The notes: generated by a model from the sequence alone, not told the origin. Counted from the stretch's first letter, positions 1-8,868 are shown. The stretch: 64,000 nt of DNA from Streptomyces sp. SDr-06 (GCF_003324565.1 NZ_QOLA01000005.1:124001-188000), one strand, 5' to 3'. Translations and numbers: made by a program.

Positions 1-528
1 AACCTGATGGAGGTCACCCGCTTCGACGCGGGCACCGCCCGCCTGGTCCTGGACGACGTGGACATCGCCGACCAGATCACCGCGTGCATCGACACCCGGG
101 CCTGGCTGGACGCCGTCGAACTGGACGCCGAGCGCGGCATCATGGCCCGCCTCGACCCGCGCCGCCTGGACGTGGTGCTCGCCAACCTCATCGGCAACGC
201 CCTCAAGCACGGCGGCTCCCCGGTGCGGGTCTCGGTGCGCGTCGAGGACGACGAGCTGGTCATCGCGGTACGCGACCACGGGCCCGGCATCCCCGAGGAC
301 GTACTGCCGCACGTCTTCGACCGCTTCTACAAGGCCAGCGCCTCGCGGCCGCGCTCCGAGGGCAGCGGTCTGGGCCTGTCCATCGCGATGGAGAACGCGC
401 ACATCCACGGCGGCGACATCTCCGCCTCCAACTCCCCCGAAGGCGGCGCGGTGTTCGTGCTGCGGCTTCCGCTGGACGCCACCCCGCCCGCCACCGCCGA
501 GACGCCGGAAGGAGGCGCGGCGCAGTGA
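1..528 (+). CDS. afsQ2: Sensor histidine kinase, C-terminal part (AfsQ2-like), cut by window start
   Basis: The reading frame is open from base 1 and ends with TGA at 526-528, so only the catalytic ATP-binding half is present. An N-box (NLIGNALKHG, about residue 62 of the fragment), a G1 box (DHGPGIP) and a G2 box (GSGLGLSI) show a HATPase_c domain of a HAMP-type two-component kinase that would phosphorylate a response regulator encoded upstream. The next gene overlaps its stop codon and encodes a lipoprotein, as in the afsQ1-afsQ2-afsQ3 locus of S. coelicolor. The kinase assignment is certain; the AfsQ2 name rests on gene neighbourhood only. Confidence 0.85.
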   Translation, partial: NLMEVTRFDAGTARLVLDDVDIADQITACIDTRAWLDAVELDAERGIMARLDPRRLDVVLANLIGNALKHGGSPVRVSVRVEDDELVIAVRDHGPGIPEDVLPHVFDRFYKASASRPRSEGSGLGLSIAMENAHIHGGDISASNSPEGGAVFVLRLPLDATPPATAETPEGGAAQ

Positions 529-1148
529 GAGGACGACGTCACCGGGCAGCCGCCGCGCTGGCCGGGCTGCTCGCGCTGGGCGCGGCCGCCACCGGCTGCG
601 GAATCCGGCCCACCTCGGTCCCGGTCGACGCGGGACCGGCTCCTTCCCGGGTGCCGTGCGAGGTGCCGGACAACGCGGTCACCCCGCAGTTCGAGGGCGT
701 CACCGCCCAGGTCTACCTGGTGTGCGGGGCGCAGCTGGTCACGGCCCGGCGCTCGGTGCGCATCCCGGAGAGCACGGGCGCGGCGGACCGGCTCCGCTTC
801 GCGCAGGCGCTGCTCGACGAGCTGATCGCGCAGCCGTCGGGCGACGAGAAGGACGCCGGGTTCACCACCGAGGTGAAGGGCCCGCTCACCGTCACGGCGG
901 CGCACAAGAACGATCCGGCGGGCGCGCTGCGGCTGAGCCGCAACCCGGCGGACCTCTCCGCGCTCGCCCTGTCCCAGGTGGTCTGCACGTACGCGGAGAA
1001 CACCCCGACGGCGCCCGGCAGCCAGCAGGTGGTGCTCGGCGGGCCCGGCGAGGACCCGGCGCGCGGCTACACCTGCACGTCGGAGATGAAGTCCCGGCCG
1101 GACAGCGCGGCGACCCTGGGCGACATCCCCCGGCCCACCCGCACCTAG
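525..1148 (+). CDS. Secreted lipoprotein of the kinase operon (AfsQ3-like)
   Basis: The GTG start overlaps the kinase stop codon (GTGA), so translation is probably coupled. The N-terminus has basic residues, a short hydrophobic stretch and a lipobox (AATGC), giving a lipid-anchored extracytoplasmic protein of about 207 residues. Several further cysteines (PCEVP, VCGAQ, VVCTY, YTCTS) could form disulfides outside the membrane. Lipoproteins next to sensor kinases often modulate signal input; that role is inferred from context. I recognise no catalytic motif. Confidence 0.8.
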   Translation: MRGRRHRAAAALAGLLALGAAATGCGIRPTSVPVDAGPAPSRVPCEVPDNAVTPQFEGVTAQVYLVCGAQLVTARRSVRIPESTGAADRLRFAQALLDELIAQPSGDEKDAGFTTEVKGPLTVTAAHKNDPAGALRLSRNPADLSALALSQVVCTYAENTPTAPGSQQVVLGGPGEDPARGYTCTSEMKSRPDSAATLGDIPRPTRT

Positions 1149-1217
1149 CGCGACACCCCGGCCAAGTCACCCGGCCGCGGCGGAACCGTTCCCGCCGCGG
1201 GCCGCGTCTTGGGGGGC

Positions 1218-1778
1218 GTGCAGCAGCTTCATGGTCAAGGCGGCAGCGCCGTCATCCGGTTCCGCGTGGTGGGGTTCGTCCTCCTCCTCGCGCATCTGCT
1301 GCTCGTGGCGTGGACCTCGCTGCGGCCCCGGAACGTGATGTGGGTGACGGCCACCAATCTGACGCCGTTCGCCGGCATCAAGGCCGATCTCGCGCTCGGT
1401 CCGCTGGAGGCCGCGCACCAGATCGGCGAGGGGCTGCTACTGCTCGCCCCGCTCGGGGTGCTGCTGCCCATAGTGGGCGGCCGGCTCCAGGTCTCCCCGC
1501 TCGCCTCGCTGGTACGCACCGTCCTGGCCGGCGCGCTGATCTCGCTCGGCATCGCCCTGTTGCAGACGGCGGTGCCCGGCCAGGTCCCCGACGTGGACTC
1601 GCTGCTCCTGAACACGGCCGGCGTCGCGCTCGCCCACCTCGCGGTGGTGCCGGCCGGCCGCCGGGGACTGCGCCGCAGGAACCAGAAGGAGGACCGGGAG
1701 CCGCCCGCCCCCGTCCTTCGGGATGACACCCCCCAGGGACGCACCCCGACGATTCCCAGGGTCGGGATCGCCCCGTAG
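1218..1778 (+). CDS. VanZ-family membrane protein
   Basis: A small integral membrane protein of about 186 residues with four or five hydrophobic segments. It has the VanZ-like pattern of a TNLTPF stretch after the first helix and a loop ending in QVPDVDSLLLNTAG before the last helix. VanZ proteins are linked to low-level teicoplanin resistance and to envelope homeostasis, but their reaction is unknown. The start is uncertain: GTG at 1218 follows a G-rich run, and a TTG lies 9 bases upstream. The C-terminal tail is charged and probably cytoplasmic. Confidence 0.7.
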   Translation: MQQLHGQGGSAVIRFRVVGFVLLLAHLLLVAWTSLRPRNVMWVTATNLTPFAGIKADLALGPLEAAHQIGEGLLLLAPLGVLLPIVGGRLQVSPLASLVRTVLAGALISLGIALLQTAVPGQVPDVDSLLLNTAGVALAHLAVVPAGRRGLRRRNQKEDREPPAPVLRDDTPQGRTPTIPRVGIAP

Positions 1779-1874
1779 CCCGACGGCCGGGCGGCGCCGG
1801 GGAGGGACCATGGAGACATCGCGAGGGAGCCCACCACGAGCGGCTCCCCCACTCCAGCTCCGAAGGAGCCTTCC

Positions 1875-2078
1875 ATGAGCGCCCCTCTTCTCCGCCCCAC
1901 CGAAGGCCGCCGGATCGGCGGGGTGTGCGCCGCGCTCGCACGGCGCTTCGGCACCTCCGCCACCACGATGCGCGTGATCTTCGTTCTCTCGTGCCTGCTG
2001 CCGGGGCCGCAGTTCCTGCTCTACCTGGCCCTGTGGGCGCTGATCCCCGCCGAGAAGGCGCCGCGCACCGCCTGGTAG
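1875..2078 (+). CDS. Small PspC-domain membrane protein
   Basis: A 67-residue protein consisting almost entirely of a PspC domain: an N-terminal RPTEGRRIGGVCAALARRFG segment, then one long hydrophobic segment ending in LYLALWALIPAE. A good ribosome binding site (GAAGGAG) lies 7 bases before the ATG. PspC domains sense or transmit envelope stress in phage-shock systems, but many free-standing actinobacterial copies have no assigned partner. It converges with the following lipoprotein gene with no bases between the two stop codons. Confidence 0.85.
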   Translation: MSAPLLRPTEGRRIGGVCAALARRFGTSATTMRVIFVLSCLLPGPQFLLYLALWALIPAEKAPRTAW

Positions 2079-2774
2079 TCAGCCCCCGAGGGTCCGGGCC
2101 AGCTTGTCGAGCTGCCGGTCGGCGATCTCGTGCGGGACCGTCACCGTCGAGGGCGCGCGCCCGGAGAGGTCGATCGCCATGAACCGCACCACGGTCGCGC
2201 CGAGGCGCACCACCACGATGTGCACCGGGGCCGGGGCCCCCTGGGCGAGCGCGGACGCGGTCCAGCCGACCGACTCGTCGCCCCGCACCGCGTACGGCAC
2301 CTCACGCACCTCGCGATACGCGGCCCTGCGGCCGTCGAGTAGGGTGGCGAAACCGGTGCCGCAGCGGGCCAGCGCCGTGCGCAGCCCGGTCATGAGGCGG
2401 TGGGCGTCCGGCGCGGAGTAGGCGGACAGCGAGGCCGACACCGCGAGGCCCGGCGTGCGCTGCGAGCCGAGGCCCCGGCTCACCGTGGCCCGGGCCCGGT
2501 CGTCCGGGCGCTCCCCCATCACCTCCGCCAGCGGCGCGCACGCGGGGCGGTCGGCTCTCGGCGTGCCCTGGGTGTCGCCGGGCGGGGTGTCGCCGGAGAT
2601 CCGGTAGCCGGGCACGTCGCCCGCGTCGAGGGCCGCCCGGCGCAGTGCGGCCTGGGTGCCGCCCGGGCCGCTCACGGATTCGACCGGGCCGTCCGGCGGG
2701 CCGGTGCAGGCCGCGGCGGCGAGCAACGCGGTCACGGTGAGCCCCGCCGCGAGGACGGCCGCCTTCGGACGCAT
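2079..2774 (-). CDS. Lipoprotein, PknH-sensor-like domain
   Basis: About 231 residues with a signal peptide and lipobox (LLAAAAC) and a mature domain of roughly 200 residues. The domain contains paired cysteines (RPACAPL, ALARCGTGF) in the layout seen in extracellular PknH-like sensor domains of actinobacteria. The ATG at 2774 is preferred to the GTG at 2792, because it puts the lipobox at the usual distance and has an AGGG-type ribosome binding site. A ligand or partner cannot be deduced. The gene is monocistronic. Confidence 0.65.
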   Translation of the reverse strand: MRPKAAVLAAGLTVTALLAAAACTGPPDGPVESVSGPGGTQAALRRAALDAGDVPGYRISGDTPPGDTQGTPRADRPACAPLAEVMGERPDDRARATVSRGLGSQRTPGLAVSASLSAYSAPDAHRLMTGLRTALARCGTGFATLLDGRRAAYREVREVPYAVRGDESVGWTASALAQGAPAPVHIVVVRLGATVVRFMAIDLSGRAPSTVTVPHEIADRQLDKLARTLGG

Positions 2775-2795
2775 GATCAGGACCCTACTCACACA

Positions 2796-2838
2796 CCGCC
2801 GGGGCGCACACCCGGCTCACGGGTGTGCGCCCCGGCGG
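2796..2838 (-). terminator. Perfect 19-bp hairpin after the small secreted protein gene
   Basis: Arms 2796-2814 and 2820-2838 are exact reverse complements around a 5-base loop. The hairpin lies just past the stop of the minus-strand gene at 2856-3143 and just before the next minus-strand gene. There is no U-run, as is common for Streptomyces terminators. Confidence 0.8.
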
Positions 2839-2855
2839 CGCGTGGTGCTGGGGGG

Positions 2856-3143
2856 TCAGCCGGAGAGGCCCGGCAGTCCGCCGCCGGCGAGGTTGCTGGC
2901 CACCGGGCCGGTCGGCAGGCCGCCCAGCAGACCCTGGACCGGGTCGGAGCTCGTGCCCTTCTGACCCGACTGCCCGGTGGCGGCGGGCAGCGCCTTGGCG
3001 ACGATGCCGAGCGGGGTCCCGGCGGTCACGGTCGACAGCGCTCCCATCGGGAGCGCGGGGGCGGCGGACGCCGTCCCCGCGGCGGCGGCGGCGAAGGCGG
3101 CACCGAGGGCAACTACACCGAGCGTCTTGGCAGACTGCTTCAT
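2856..3143 (-). CDS. Small secreted Ala/Gly-rich protein
   Basis: A 95-residue protein starting MKQSAKTLG with a clear Sec signal peptide ending near ASA-AP, so the mature product is about 67 residues. The mature part is low in charge and rich in Gly, Pro and Leu (GLLGGLPTGP, GGGLPGLSG) and has no cysteine. It resembles the small exported proteins of unknown function seen in many Streptomyces, sometimes labelled 'ATP-binding' in databases without visible motif support. It is a single-gene unit between two hairpins. Confidence 0.75.
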   Translation of the reverse strand: MKQSAKTLGVVALGAAFAAAAAGTASAAPALPMGALSTVTAGTPLGIVAKALPAATGQSGQKGTSSDPVQGLLGGLPTGPVASNLAGGGLPGLSG

Positions 3144-3218
3144 CAGAAATGTGTCCTTGGGGTGGGAAAGGTGAGCGACTCGCCAAGCTAGTCAGCCGAC
3201 CGCCCGGCCGCAAACATG

Positions 3219-3256
3219 GGAAAACCGCCGAGAGTTCACACTCCCGGCGGTTTTCC
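3219..3256. terminator. Bidirectional hairpin with T/A tract
   Basis: Arms 3219-3230 and 3245-3256 (GGAAAACCGCCG and its complement) form a 12-bp stem whose base is A/T-rich on both sides. It lies 12 bases past the adenosine deaminase stop codon on the minus strand and should end that transcript. Confidence 0.85.
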
Positions 3257-3267
3257 GCTTCCTCAGA

Positions 3268-4422
3268 TCAACTGCCCGCGACCGCAGAACCGCTGGTCGT
3301 GGCGGTCTGCTGGAACAGCCATTCGGACTTCAGCTCGGCATAACCCGGCTTGATCACGTCATTGATCATGGCCAGTCGTTCATCGAAAGGAATGAATGCT
3401 GATTTCATCGCATTGACCGTGAACCACTGCATGTCGTCGAGGGTGTAACCGAGGGCATTCGTCAGGTGCTCGAATTCCTGGCTCATGCTGGTGCCCGACA
3501 TCAGCCGGTTGTCCGTGTTGACAGTGGCCCGGAAGTGCAGCTTGCGCAACAGCCCGATGGGGTGCTCCGCGTACGAGGTCGCCGCCCCGGTCTGGAGGTT
3601 GGAGGTCGGGCACATCTCCAGCGGGATCCGCTTGTCGCGCACGTACGAGGCGAGCCGGCCCAGCTTCACCCCGCCGTCCTCGGCGACCTCGATGTCGTCG
3701 ATGATGCGCACCCCGTGGCCGAGCCGGTCGGCGCCGCACCACTGGAGGGCCTGCCAGATCGACGGGAGCCCGAAGGCCTCGCCCGCGTGGATGGTGAAGT
3801 GGTTGTTCTCGCGCTTGAGGTACTCGAACGCGTCCAGGTGCCGGGTGGGCGGGAAGCCCGCCTCGGCGCCGGCGATGTCGAAGCCGACGACGCCCGAGTC
3901 CCGGTAGGAGTTGGCGAGTTCGGCGATCTCCAGGGCGCGCGCGGCGTGCCGCATCGCGGTGAGCAGCGCGCCGACGCGGATGCGGTGGCCGTTGGCGCGG
4001 GCCCTGCGCTCGCCTTCGCGGAAGCCCTCGTTGACGGCCTCGACGACCTCTTCGAGGGTGAGCCCCTGCTCCAGGTGCTGCTCGGGGGCGTAGCGCACCT
4101 CGGCGTAGACGACGCCGTCCTCGGCGAGGTCCTGGGCGCACTCGGCGGCGACGCGGAACAGCGCGTCCCGGGTCTGCATGACGGCGCAGGTGTGCGCGAA
4201 GGTCTCCAAGTACCTTTCCAGGGAGCCCGAGTCGGCGGCCTCGCGGAACCAGATGCCGAGCTTGTCGGCCTCGGTCTCGGGCAGACCGGCGTACCCGGTT
4301 TCCGCGGCGATGTCGATGATGGTCCCGGGACGCAGACCCCCGTCGAGGTGGTCGTGGAGCAGCACCTTCGGGGCACGGCTGATCTGATCCGGGGTGGGTA
4401 CGGATGCGGTCTGGCTCGTCAT
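3268..4422 (-). CDS. add: Adenosine deaminase
   Basis: A 384-residue amidohydrolase-fold enzyme converting adenosine or deoxyadenosine to inosine plus ammonia in purine salvage. The zinc-binding HDHLDG motif is at residues 23-28, HAGE at about 210-213, a GHG motif (RLGHGVRI) follows, and NTDN carries the catalytic aspartate. Length and motif order are those of bacterial Add. The gene is transcribed alone. Seventeen bases before its ATG lies the palindrome CTACGCGCGTAG, also found upstream of the nearby deoA and nucleoside-transport units, so it is probably co-regulated with them. Confidence 0.96.
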   Translation of the reverse strand: MTSQTASVPTPDQISRAPKVLLHDHLDGGLRPGTIIDIAAETGYAGLPETEADKLGIWFREAADSGSLERYLETFAHTCAVMQTRDALFRVAAECAQDLAEDGVVYAEVRYAPEQHLEQGLTLEEVVEAVNEGFREGERRARANGHRIRVGALLTAMRHAARALEIAELANSYRDSGVVGFDIAGAEAGFPPTRHLDAFEYLKRENNHFTIHAGEAFGLPSIWQALQWCGADRLGHGVRIIDDIEVAEDGGVKLGRLASYVRDKRIPLEMCPTSNLQTGAATSYAEHPIGLLRKLHFRATVNTDNRLMSGTSMSQEFEHLTNALGYTLDDMQWFTVNAMKSAFIPFDERLAMINDVIKPGYAELKSEWLFQQTATTSGSAVAGS

Positions 4423-4438
4423 CTGCGCACTCTAGCCC

Positions 4439-4451
4439 CTACGCGCGTAGA
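4439..4451 (-). promoter_or_regulatory. Candidate nucleoside-regulon operator, site 1 (add)
   Basis: The minus strand reads TCTACGCGCGTAG, a perfect 12-bp palindrome after the first T, 17 bases upstream of the add start codon. Near-identical sites occur before deoA, the ABC ATPase and bmp. The regulator is not identified in the window. Confidence 0.7.
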
Positions 4452-4536
4452 TCACCCGGCGTACGAACGCCGTCGATACGTAACAGTGACCGCGCGGACG
4501 GGTGGAGTACACCTCGCCTTCTGAGACTGTTCTGCC

Positions 4537-5301
4537 ATGGCACAGCAAGCGATTCCCCTGCCTGCTGCCCGGCTCGGACGGGCCGCCGGTGCGACCGGTG
4601 GCGGCGCGACGGTCAGCGGTGTGGTCCTGGTGCTCCCGGACGGCGACCCCGTCTCGGCACGCCGGCCCTCCCCCCTCGCCTACGCGGCCGCGCTGCCGCT
4701 GGCCCGCAGGCTGGCCAGGGACGGCCGCGCGGAGGGCCTGGTGGCGCACGCCGTCCACTACCGCGGCCAGGGCTGGAACGGCGGCGACGCGCGACTCGTC
4801 ACGGACGCCGAATGGGCCGCCGACGAGGTCGTGCGCCGCTACGGGGACGTGCCGGTGTGCCTCGCCGGACACGGCATGGGCGGCCGCGCGGCGCTGCGGG
4901 CGGCGGGCCACCCGGCGGTCAACTCGGTGCTGGCGCTGGCCCCCTGGATCCCCGAGGACGACGTGGCGGCCGACCCGGAGCCGGTGAAGCAGCTGGTGGG
5001 CCGCCGCGTGATGATCGTGCACGGCACCAATGACGCGCGCAGCAATCCGGAGCTGTCCTACCGGCTGGCCGAGCGCGCCAAGAAGGCCAACCGGGACACC
5101 TGCCGCTTCGAGGTGCACTCCGACGGCCACACGATGCGCCAGCACCGGCCCGAAGTCCACGCGCTGGCCGTGGACTTCGTCTTCGGCGCCCTGTTCTCCC
5201 GCCCGTACGCCCGCCCGGTCACCGACGCGTTCGCCGCGCCCCCACCGCTCGGGCTGCGGATGCCGCTCGCCGCGGGCTTCGGCAAGTCCCTGCGCCCGTA
5301 G
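4537..5301 (+). CDS. Alpha/beta-hydrolase-fold protein lacking the nucleophile serine
   Basis: A 254-residue dienelactone-hydrolase-like protein. The nucleophile elbow reads GHGMGG, with Gly in place of the usual Ser/Cys, whereas the acidic site (HGTNDARSN) and the histidine site (SDGHTMRQH) are present. It is therefore either non-hydrolytic or uses another residue. The start ATG at 4537 is well placed and the protein has no signal peptide. It is divergent from add and convergent with the LysR gene. No substrate can be proposed. Confidence 0.75.
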   Translation: MAQQAIPLPAARLGRAAGATGGGATVSGVVLVLPDGDPVSARRPSPLAYAAALPLARRLARDGRAEGLVAHAVHYRGQGWNGGDARLVTDAEWAADEVVRRYGDVPVCLAGHGMGGRAALRAAGHPAVNSVLALAPWIPEDDVAADPEPVKQLVGRRVMIVHGTNDARSNPELSYRLAERAKKANRDTCRFEVHSDGHTMRQHRPEVHALAVDFVFGALFSRPYARPVTDAFAAPPPLGLRMPLAAGFGKSLRP

Positions 5302-5306
5302 GCGGG

Positions 5307-6239
5307 TTACTGGGGAATGAGCTTTCCGCGCCGGGACAGCAGGAAGGCCTTGAAGGCGGCGACCGGCGGGGTGTCCGGGTGCCCGTCGAGCCAGGCGACC
5401 CCGATCTCGCGCACCGCGCGCGGCGCCGTGACGGTCAGCTCGACGACCCCGGGCCGGGCGACCGCGGGCGGCGGCAGCAACGCCACCCCGAGCCCGGCCG
5501 CCACCAGACCGCGCAGCGTCTCGGCCTCCTCGCCCTCGAAGGCGATGCGCGGCGCGAACCCGGCCTCCGCGCACAGGTCGTCGGTGATGCGGCGCAGCCC
5601 GTAGCCGGGCTCCAGGGTCACGAACGTCTCGTCGGCGGCCTCCGCCAGCCGCACCCGCTTGCGGCTCGCGAGGCGGTGATCGTCGGGCACCACCAGGCGC
5701 AGCCGCTGTTCGTCCAGGCGCCGGGCCGCCAGATCGGGCGCGTCCGGCACGGGCGAGGTCAGACACAGGTCGAGCTCCCCAGCCCGCAGCCGCTCGATCA
5801 TCGCCTCGCCGTAGTTCTGTACGAGCGTGAAGCGGATGCGGGGGTGGTCGACGCGGAAGGCGCGGATGAGACCGGGCACCGTCTCGGAGCCCATGGTGTG
5901 CAGGAAGCCGAAGGCGACCCGCCCCGCGGCCGGGTCGGCGTCCGCGCGCACCGACTCGGCGGCCCGACCGACCTCGGCGAGCGCCCGCTCGGCGGAGCCG
6001 AGGAAGGCGCGGCCCGCGGCGGTGAGCGAGACGGTGCGGCCCTTGCGCGCGAACAGGGCGACGCCCAGGTCCTCTTCGAGGCGGACCATGGCGCGCGAGA
6101 GGGTCGACTGGGGCACGCCGAGCTCGTGGGCGGCGCGGGTGACGTGCTCGTGGCGGGCCACCCCGGCGAAATAGGCGAGGCGCGGGGCGAGGGCCATCGC
6201 CGCCTCTTCCATGGATTCTTCGTAACTGTTCGATGACAC
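5307..6239 (-). CDS. LysR-family transcriptional regulator
   Basis: About 310 residues. The N-terminal winged helix-turn-helix (HVTRAAHELGVPQSTLSRAM) is followed by a LysR substrate-binding domain containing typical TSPVPDAPDL and GYGLRRI segments. GTG at 6239 follows an AGAGG-type ribosome binding site. It is divergent from an MFS transporter gene, the usual layout of a LysR activator and its target, with a T-N11-A box in the shared intergenic region. The ligand is unknown, perhaps a transporter substrate. Confidence 0.92.
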   Translation of the reverse strand: MSSNSYEESMEEAAMALAPRLAYFAGVARHEHVTRAAHELGVPQSTLSRAMVRLEEDLGVALFARKGRTVSLTAAGRAFLGSAERALAEVGRAAESVRADADPAAGRVAFGFLHTMGSETVPGLIRAFRVDHPRIRFTLVQNYGEAMIERLRAGELDLCLTSPVPDAPDLAARRLDEQRLRLVVPDDHRLASRKRVRLAEAADETFVTLEPGYGLRRITDDLCAEAGFAPRIAFEGEEAETLRGLVAAGLGVALLPPPAVARPGVVELTVTAPRAVREIGVAWLDGHPDTPPVAAFKAFLLSRRGKLIPQ

Positions 6240-6291
6240 GCGCGCCTCTGACCTTCACTGATGCGGGAGTGAATCGATTGTCGCCCATCTG

Positions 6292-6304
6292 TGCATTGGA
6301 CGCA
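6292..6304. promoter_or_regulatory. Candidate LysR box
   Basis: A T-N11-A element with dyad ends (TGC...GCA) lies between the divergent LysR and MFS genes, 28 bases before the MFS start. The position and form fit a LysR binding site; binding is inferred. Confidence 0.4.
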
Positions 6305-6332
6305 TAAACGCGGGCGGGCCTACGGTCGACCC

Positions 6333-7616
6333 ATGCCTCCTGCCAGTACCGGGGCGTCCACCACCGTGGGCGCCTCCACCGCGCCGTCCCCGCTCCAGCT
6401 CACCCCGGGCGCCCCCGGCTACCGCCGGATGAGCTTCGCGCTCTTCGCCGCCGGGGTCGCCACCTTCGCCCTCCTCTACTCCACCCAGGCCCTGCTGCCG
6501 CTGATCTCCGCCGATCTCGGAGCCACGGCGAGCGCGGCCAGCTGGACGGTCTCGGCGGCGACCGGCGCCCTCGCCCTGTTCGTACTGCCGCTCAGCGCCC
6601 TGTCGGAGCGGTTCGGGCGGACCCGGATGATGACGGTGTCACTGGCGGTCGCGGTGGCCGTGGGCCTGCTCGTCCCCTTCGCGCCCGGCGTGGGCTGGCT
6701 GGTGGCGCTGCGCGCCGTCCAGGGCGCGGCGATCGCGGGGCTGCCCGCCTCGGCGATGGCGTACCTGGCGGAGGAAGTGAAGCCGAAGGCGCTGGTCGCG
6801 GCGATCGGCCTGTTCGTCGCGGGCAACTCGATCGGCGGCATGAGCGGGCGCATCCTGACCGGCTGGGTCGCACAGGCCTGGGGCTGGCGCGCGGCGCTGC
6901 TCGCGGTCGGCGCGCTCGCCGCGGTGTGCGCGGTGGCGTTCCGCCTGCTCCTGCCCAAGGCCCGTCATTTCACGCCGGGTTCGCTGAACCCGCGCGCCCT
7001 GGCCCGCACGGTGCGCGGCCACCTCTCCGACCCGCTCCTGGTCCGCCTGTACGCCATCGGCGCGCTGTTCATGACGGTGTTCGGCTCGGTCTACACGGTG
7101 ATCGGCTACCGCCTCACCGCGGCGCCGTTCCACCTGCCGCAGGGCCTGATCGGCTCGATCTTCCTGGTCTACCTGGTCGGTACGGTCTCCTCCGCGGCGG
7201 CCGGCAGGCTGGTGGCCCGGGTGGGCCGCCGCGGCGCCCTGTACCTGGCGGTCTCGACGACCGCGGCGGGCCTGCTCCTGTCGCTGGCCTCCTCGCTCAC
7301 CGCGATCCTGGCGGGACTCGTCCTCATCACGGCTGGCTTCTTCGCGGGCCACGCGGTCGCCTCGTCCTCGGTGAGCCACACCGCCAAGCAGGGCCGCGCC
7401 CAGGCGTCCGCGCTCTACCAGTCCGCCTACTACCTGGGCTCCAGCGCGGGCGGCACGCTCGGCGCGGTCGCCTTCCACGCGGCGGGCTGGCCGGCCACGG
7501 TGCTGCTCGGCGTCCTCGCCGTGCTCGGCGTCGTCTCGGTCACCCTGTACGGCTCGCACGCGGCCCGCGCCGAGCGCCGCACCCACTCGCTGCGGCTGGC
7601 CCACGCCCGTCACTGA
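6333..7616 (+). CDS. MFS transporter (YnfM-like exporter family)
   Basis: A 427-residue major facilitator with about 12 hydrophobic segments. It shows the family A-motif-like stretch (LSERFGRTRMM) between helices 2 and 3 and a second copy in the C-half (RLVARVGRRGALY). The ATG at 6333 is chosen because upstream codons would add a polar, non-conserved extension over the promoter. YnfM/arabinose-efflux-like proteins export small solutes. Control by the divergent LysR protein is likely. Confidence 0.9.
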   Translation: MPPASTGASTTVGASTAPSPLQLTPGAPGYRRMSFALFAAGVATFALLYSTQALLPLISADLGATASAASWTVSAATGALALFVLPLSALSERFGRTRMMTVSLAVAVAVGLLVPFAPGVGWLVALRAVQGAAIAGLPASAMAYLAEEVKPKALVAAIGLFVAGNSIGGMSGRILTGWVAQAWGWRAALLAVGALAAVCAVAFRLLLPKARHFTPGSLNPRALARTVRGHLSDPLLVRLYAIGALFMTVFGSVYTVIGYRLTAAPFHLPQGLIGSIFLVYLVGTVSSAAAGRLVARVGRRGALYLAVSTTAAGLLLSLASSLTAILAGLVLITAGFFAGHAVASSSVSHTAKQGRAQASALYQSAYYLGSSAGGTLGAVAFHAAGWPATVLLGVLAVLGVVSVTLYGSHAARAERRTHSLRLAHARH

Positions 7617-7708
7617 CCTGCGCCTTTGTCGGTAGCCGCGCGATTGTCAGTGGGGTCCGGTAGCTTCCGGAGTGCTGGCACCACAAGGGCGCGACATGGG
7701 GTGGACCG

Positions 7709-8713
7709 ATGAGTGATCTGGCAGCGGCGACGGATCTGGACGTACGCCTCGAAGGACACCGGACGGAGCTGACGGGGTACTGCTACCGGATGCTCGGCTC
7801 GGCGTTCGAGGCGGAGGACGCGGTGCAGGACACGCTGGTGCGGGCGTGGCGGAGCATCGACAAGTTCGAGGGCCGCTCCTCGCTGCGTTCGTGGCTGTAC
7901 CGCATCGCGACGAACGTGTGCCTGGACATGCTGAGCGCGGGCAACAAACGGGCCAGGCCCATGGACCTGACGGCGGCCACCCCGGTGGCCAACGCGCAGC
8001 TCAACTCCCGCCCGGAAGTGACCTGGTTGGAGCCGGTGCCGGACGGCCGGGTGCTGCCGACCGTGGAGGACCCGGCCGAGGCGGCGCTGGCCCGCGAGTC
8101 GGTGCGGCTCGCCTTCGTCGCCGCCCTCCAGCACCTGCCGCCCAAGCAGCGTGCCGTACTGATCCTGCGCGAGGTGCTTGCCTGGAAGGCGTCGGAGGTC
8201 GCCGAGCTGCTCGACACCTCGGTAGCCTCGGTCAACTCCGCGCTCCAGCGCGCCCGTGCGACGCTGGCGGAGTCGGCGCCGAAGGAGTCCGACGCGGCGG
8301 ACCCGCTCGACGAGGAGCAGCAGAAGCTCCTCGACCGGTACGTGGCGGCCTTCGAGGGCTACGACATGACGGCCCTGACCGCCCTGCTCCATGAGGACGC
8401 CACGCTGTCGATGCCGCCGTACGACCTGTGGCTGCGCGGCCACGACGACATCGTGGGCTGGATGCTGGGGGTGGGCTCGGTCTGCCGCGGCTCCCGTCTC
8501 CTGCCGACGGTGGCCAACGGCAGCCCCGCCTTCGCCCACTACCACCCGGACCACGAGAAGGGCGGCTTCACACCCTGGGCCCTGATGGTGCTGGAGACCA
8601 GCGGGGGCAAGGTCACGGGCATCTGCTCGTTCCTGGACACGGCCCGCTGGTTCCCGCTGTTCAACCTCCCCGCCCGCCTGGACGAGGACGGCGACCCGTC
8701 CCCGGCCCGCTGA
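7709..8713 (+). CDS. ECF sigma factor with SnoaL-like C-terminal domain
   Basis: A 334-residue sigma-70 family protein. Region 2 (YRMLGSAFEAEDAVQDTLVR) and region 4 (LPPKQRAVLILREVLAWKAS) occupy the first 200 residues. A roughly 110-residue tail resembling a SnoaL/NTF2-like fold follows (EGYDMTALTALLHEDATLSM, about residues 215-320). Large ECF groups of this design use the tail in place of a classical anti-sigma factor, and none is encoded next door. An RBS-like GGTGGA precedes the ATG. Target promoters are unknown. Confidence 0.92.
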   Translation: MSDLAAATDLDVRLEGHRTELTGYCYRMLGSAFEAEDAVQDTLVRAWRSIDKFEGRSSLRSWLYRIATNVCLDMLSAGNKRARPMDLTAATPVANAQLNSRPEVTWLEPVPDGRVLPTVEDPAEAALARESVRLAFVAALQHLPPKQRAVLILREVLAWKASEVAELLDTSVASVNSALQRARATLAESAPKESDAADPLDEEQQKLLDRYVAAFEGYDMTALTALLHEDATLSMPPYDLWLRGHDDIVGWMLGVGSVCRGSRLLPTVANGSPAFAHYHPDHEKGGFTPWALMVLETSGGKVTGICSFLDTARWFPLFNLPARLDEDGDPSPAR

Positions 8714-8746
8714 GCCGCTCTCAATCGCCGGACGACCAGCACCGCC

Positions 8747-8824
8747 AGGGGCGCGGGGAACTGCGCGAGAAGCGGCCACGGTCCGCAGATCGAAGGGGGT
8801 TGAAGGGGCGCGGGGAACTGCGCG
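8747..8824 (+). repeat. Two copies of a dispersed Streptomyces intergenic repeat
   Basis: The core GGGGCGCGGGGAACTGCGCG occurs at 8747-8770 and again at 8804-8824, between two convergent genes. The same core recurs three times at 56259-56390 and once inverted at 58384-58405. Such elements are common in Streptomyces intergenic DNA and sit here where transcripts converge. Confidence 0.85.
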
Positions 8825-8868
8825 CCCAGCCACGGGCAGCCCGCAGCCGACGAACCACCAAGGCCCCC

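Noticed and set aside
4432..6288. Long minus-strand frame overlapping the hydrolase and the LysR gene
   Set aside because: Overlaps two real genes, Arg/Gly/Ala-rich, no domain.
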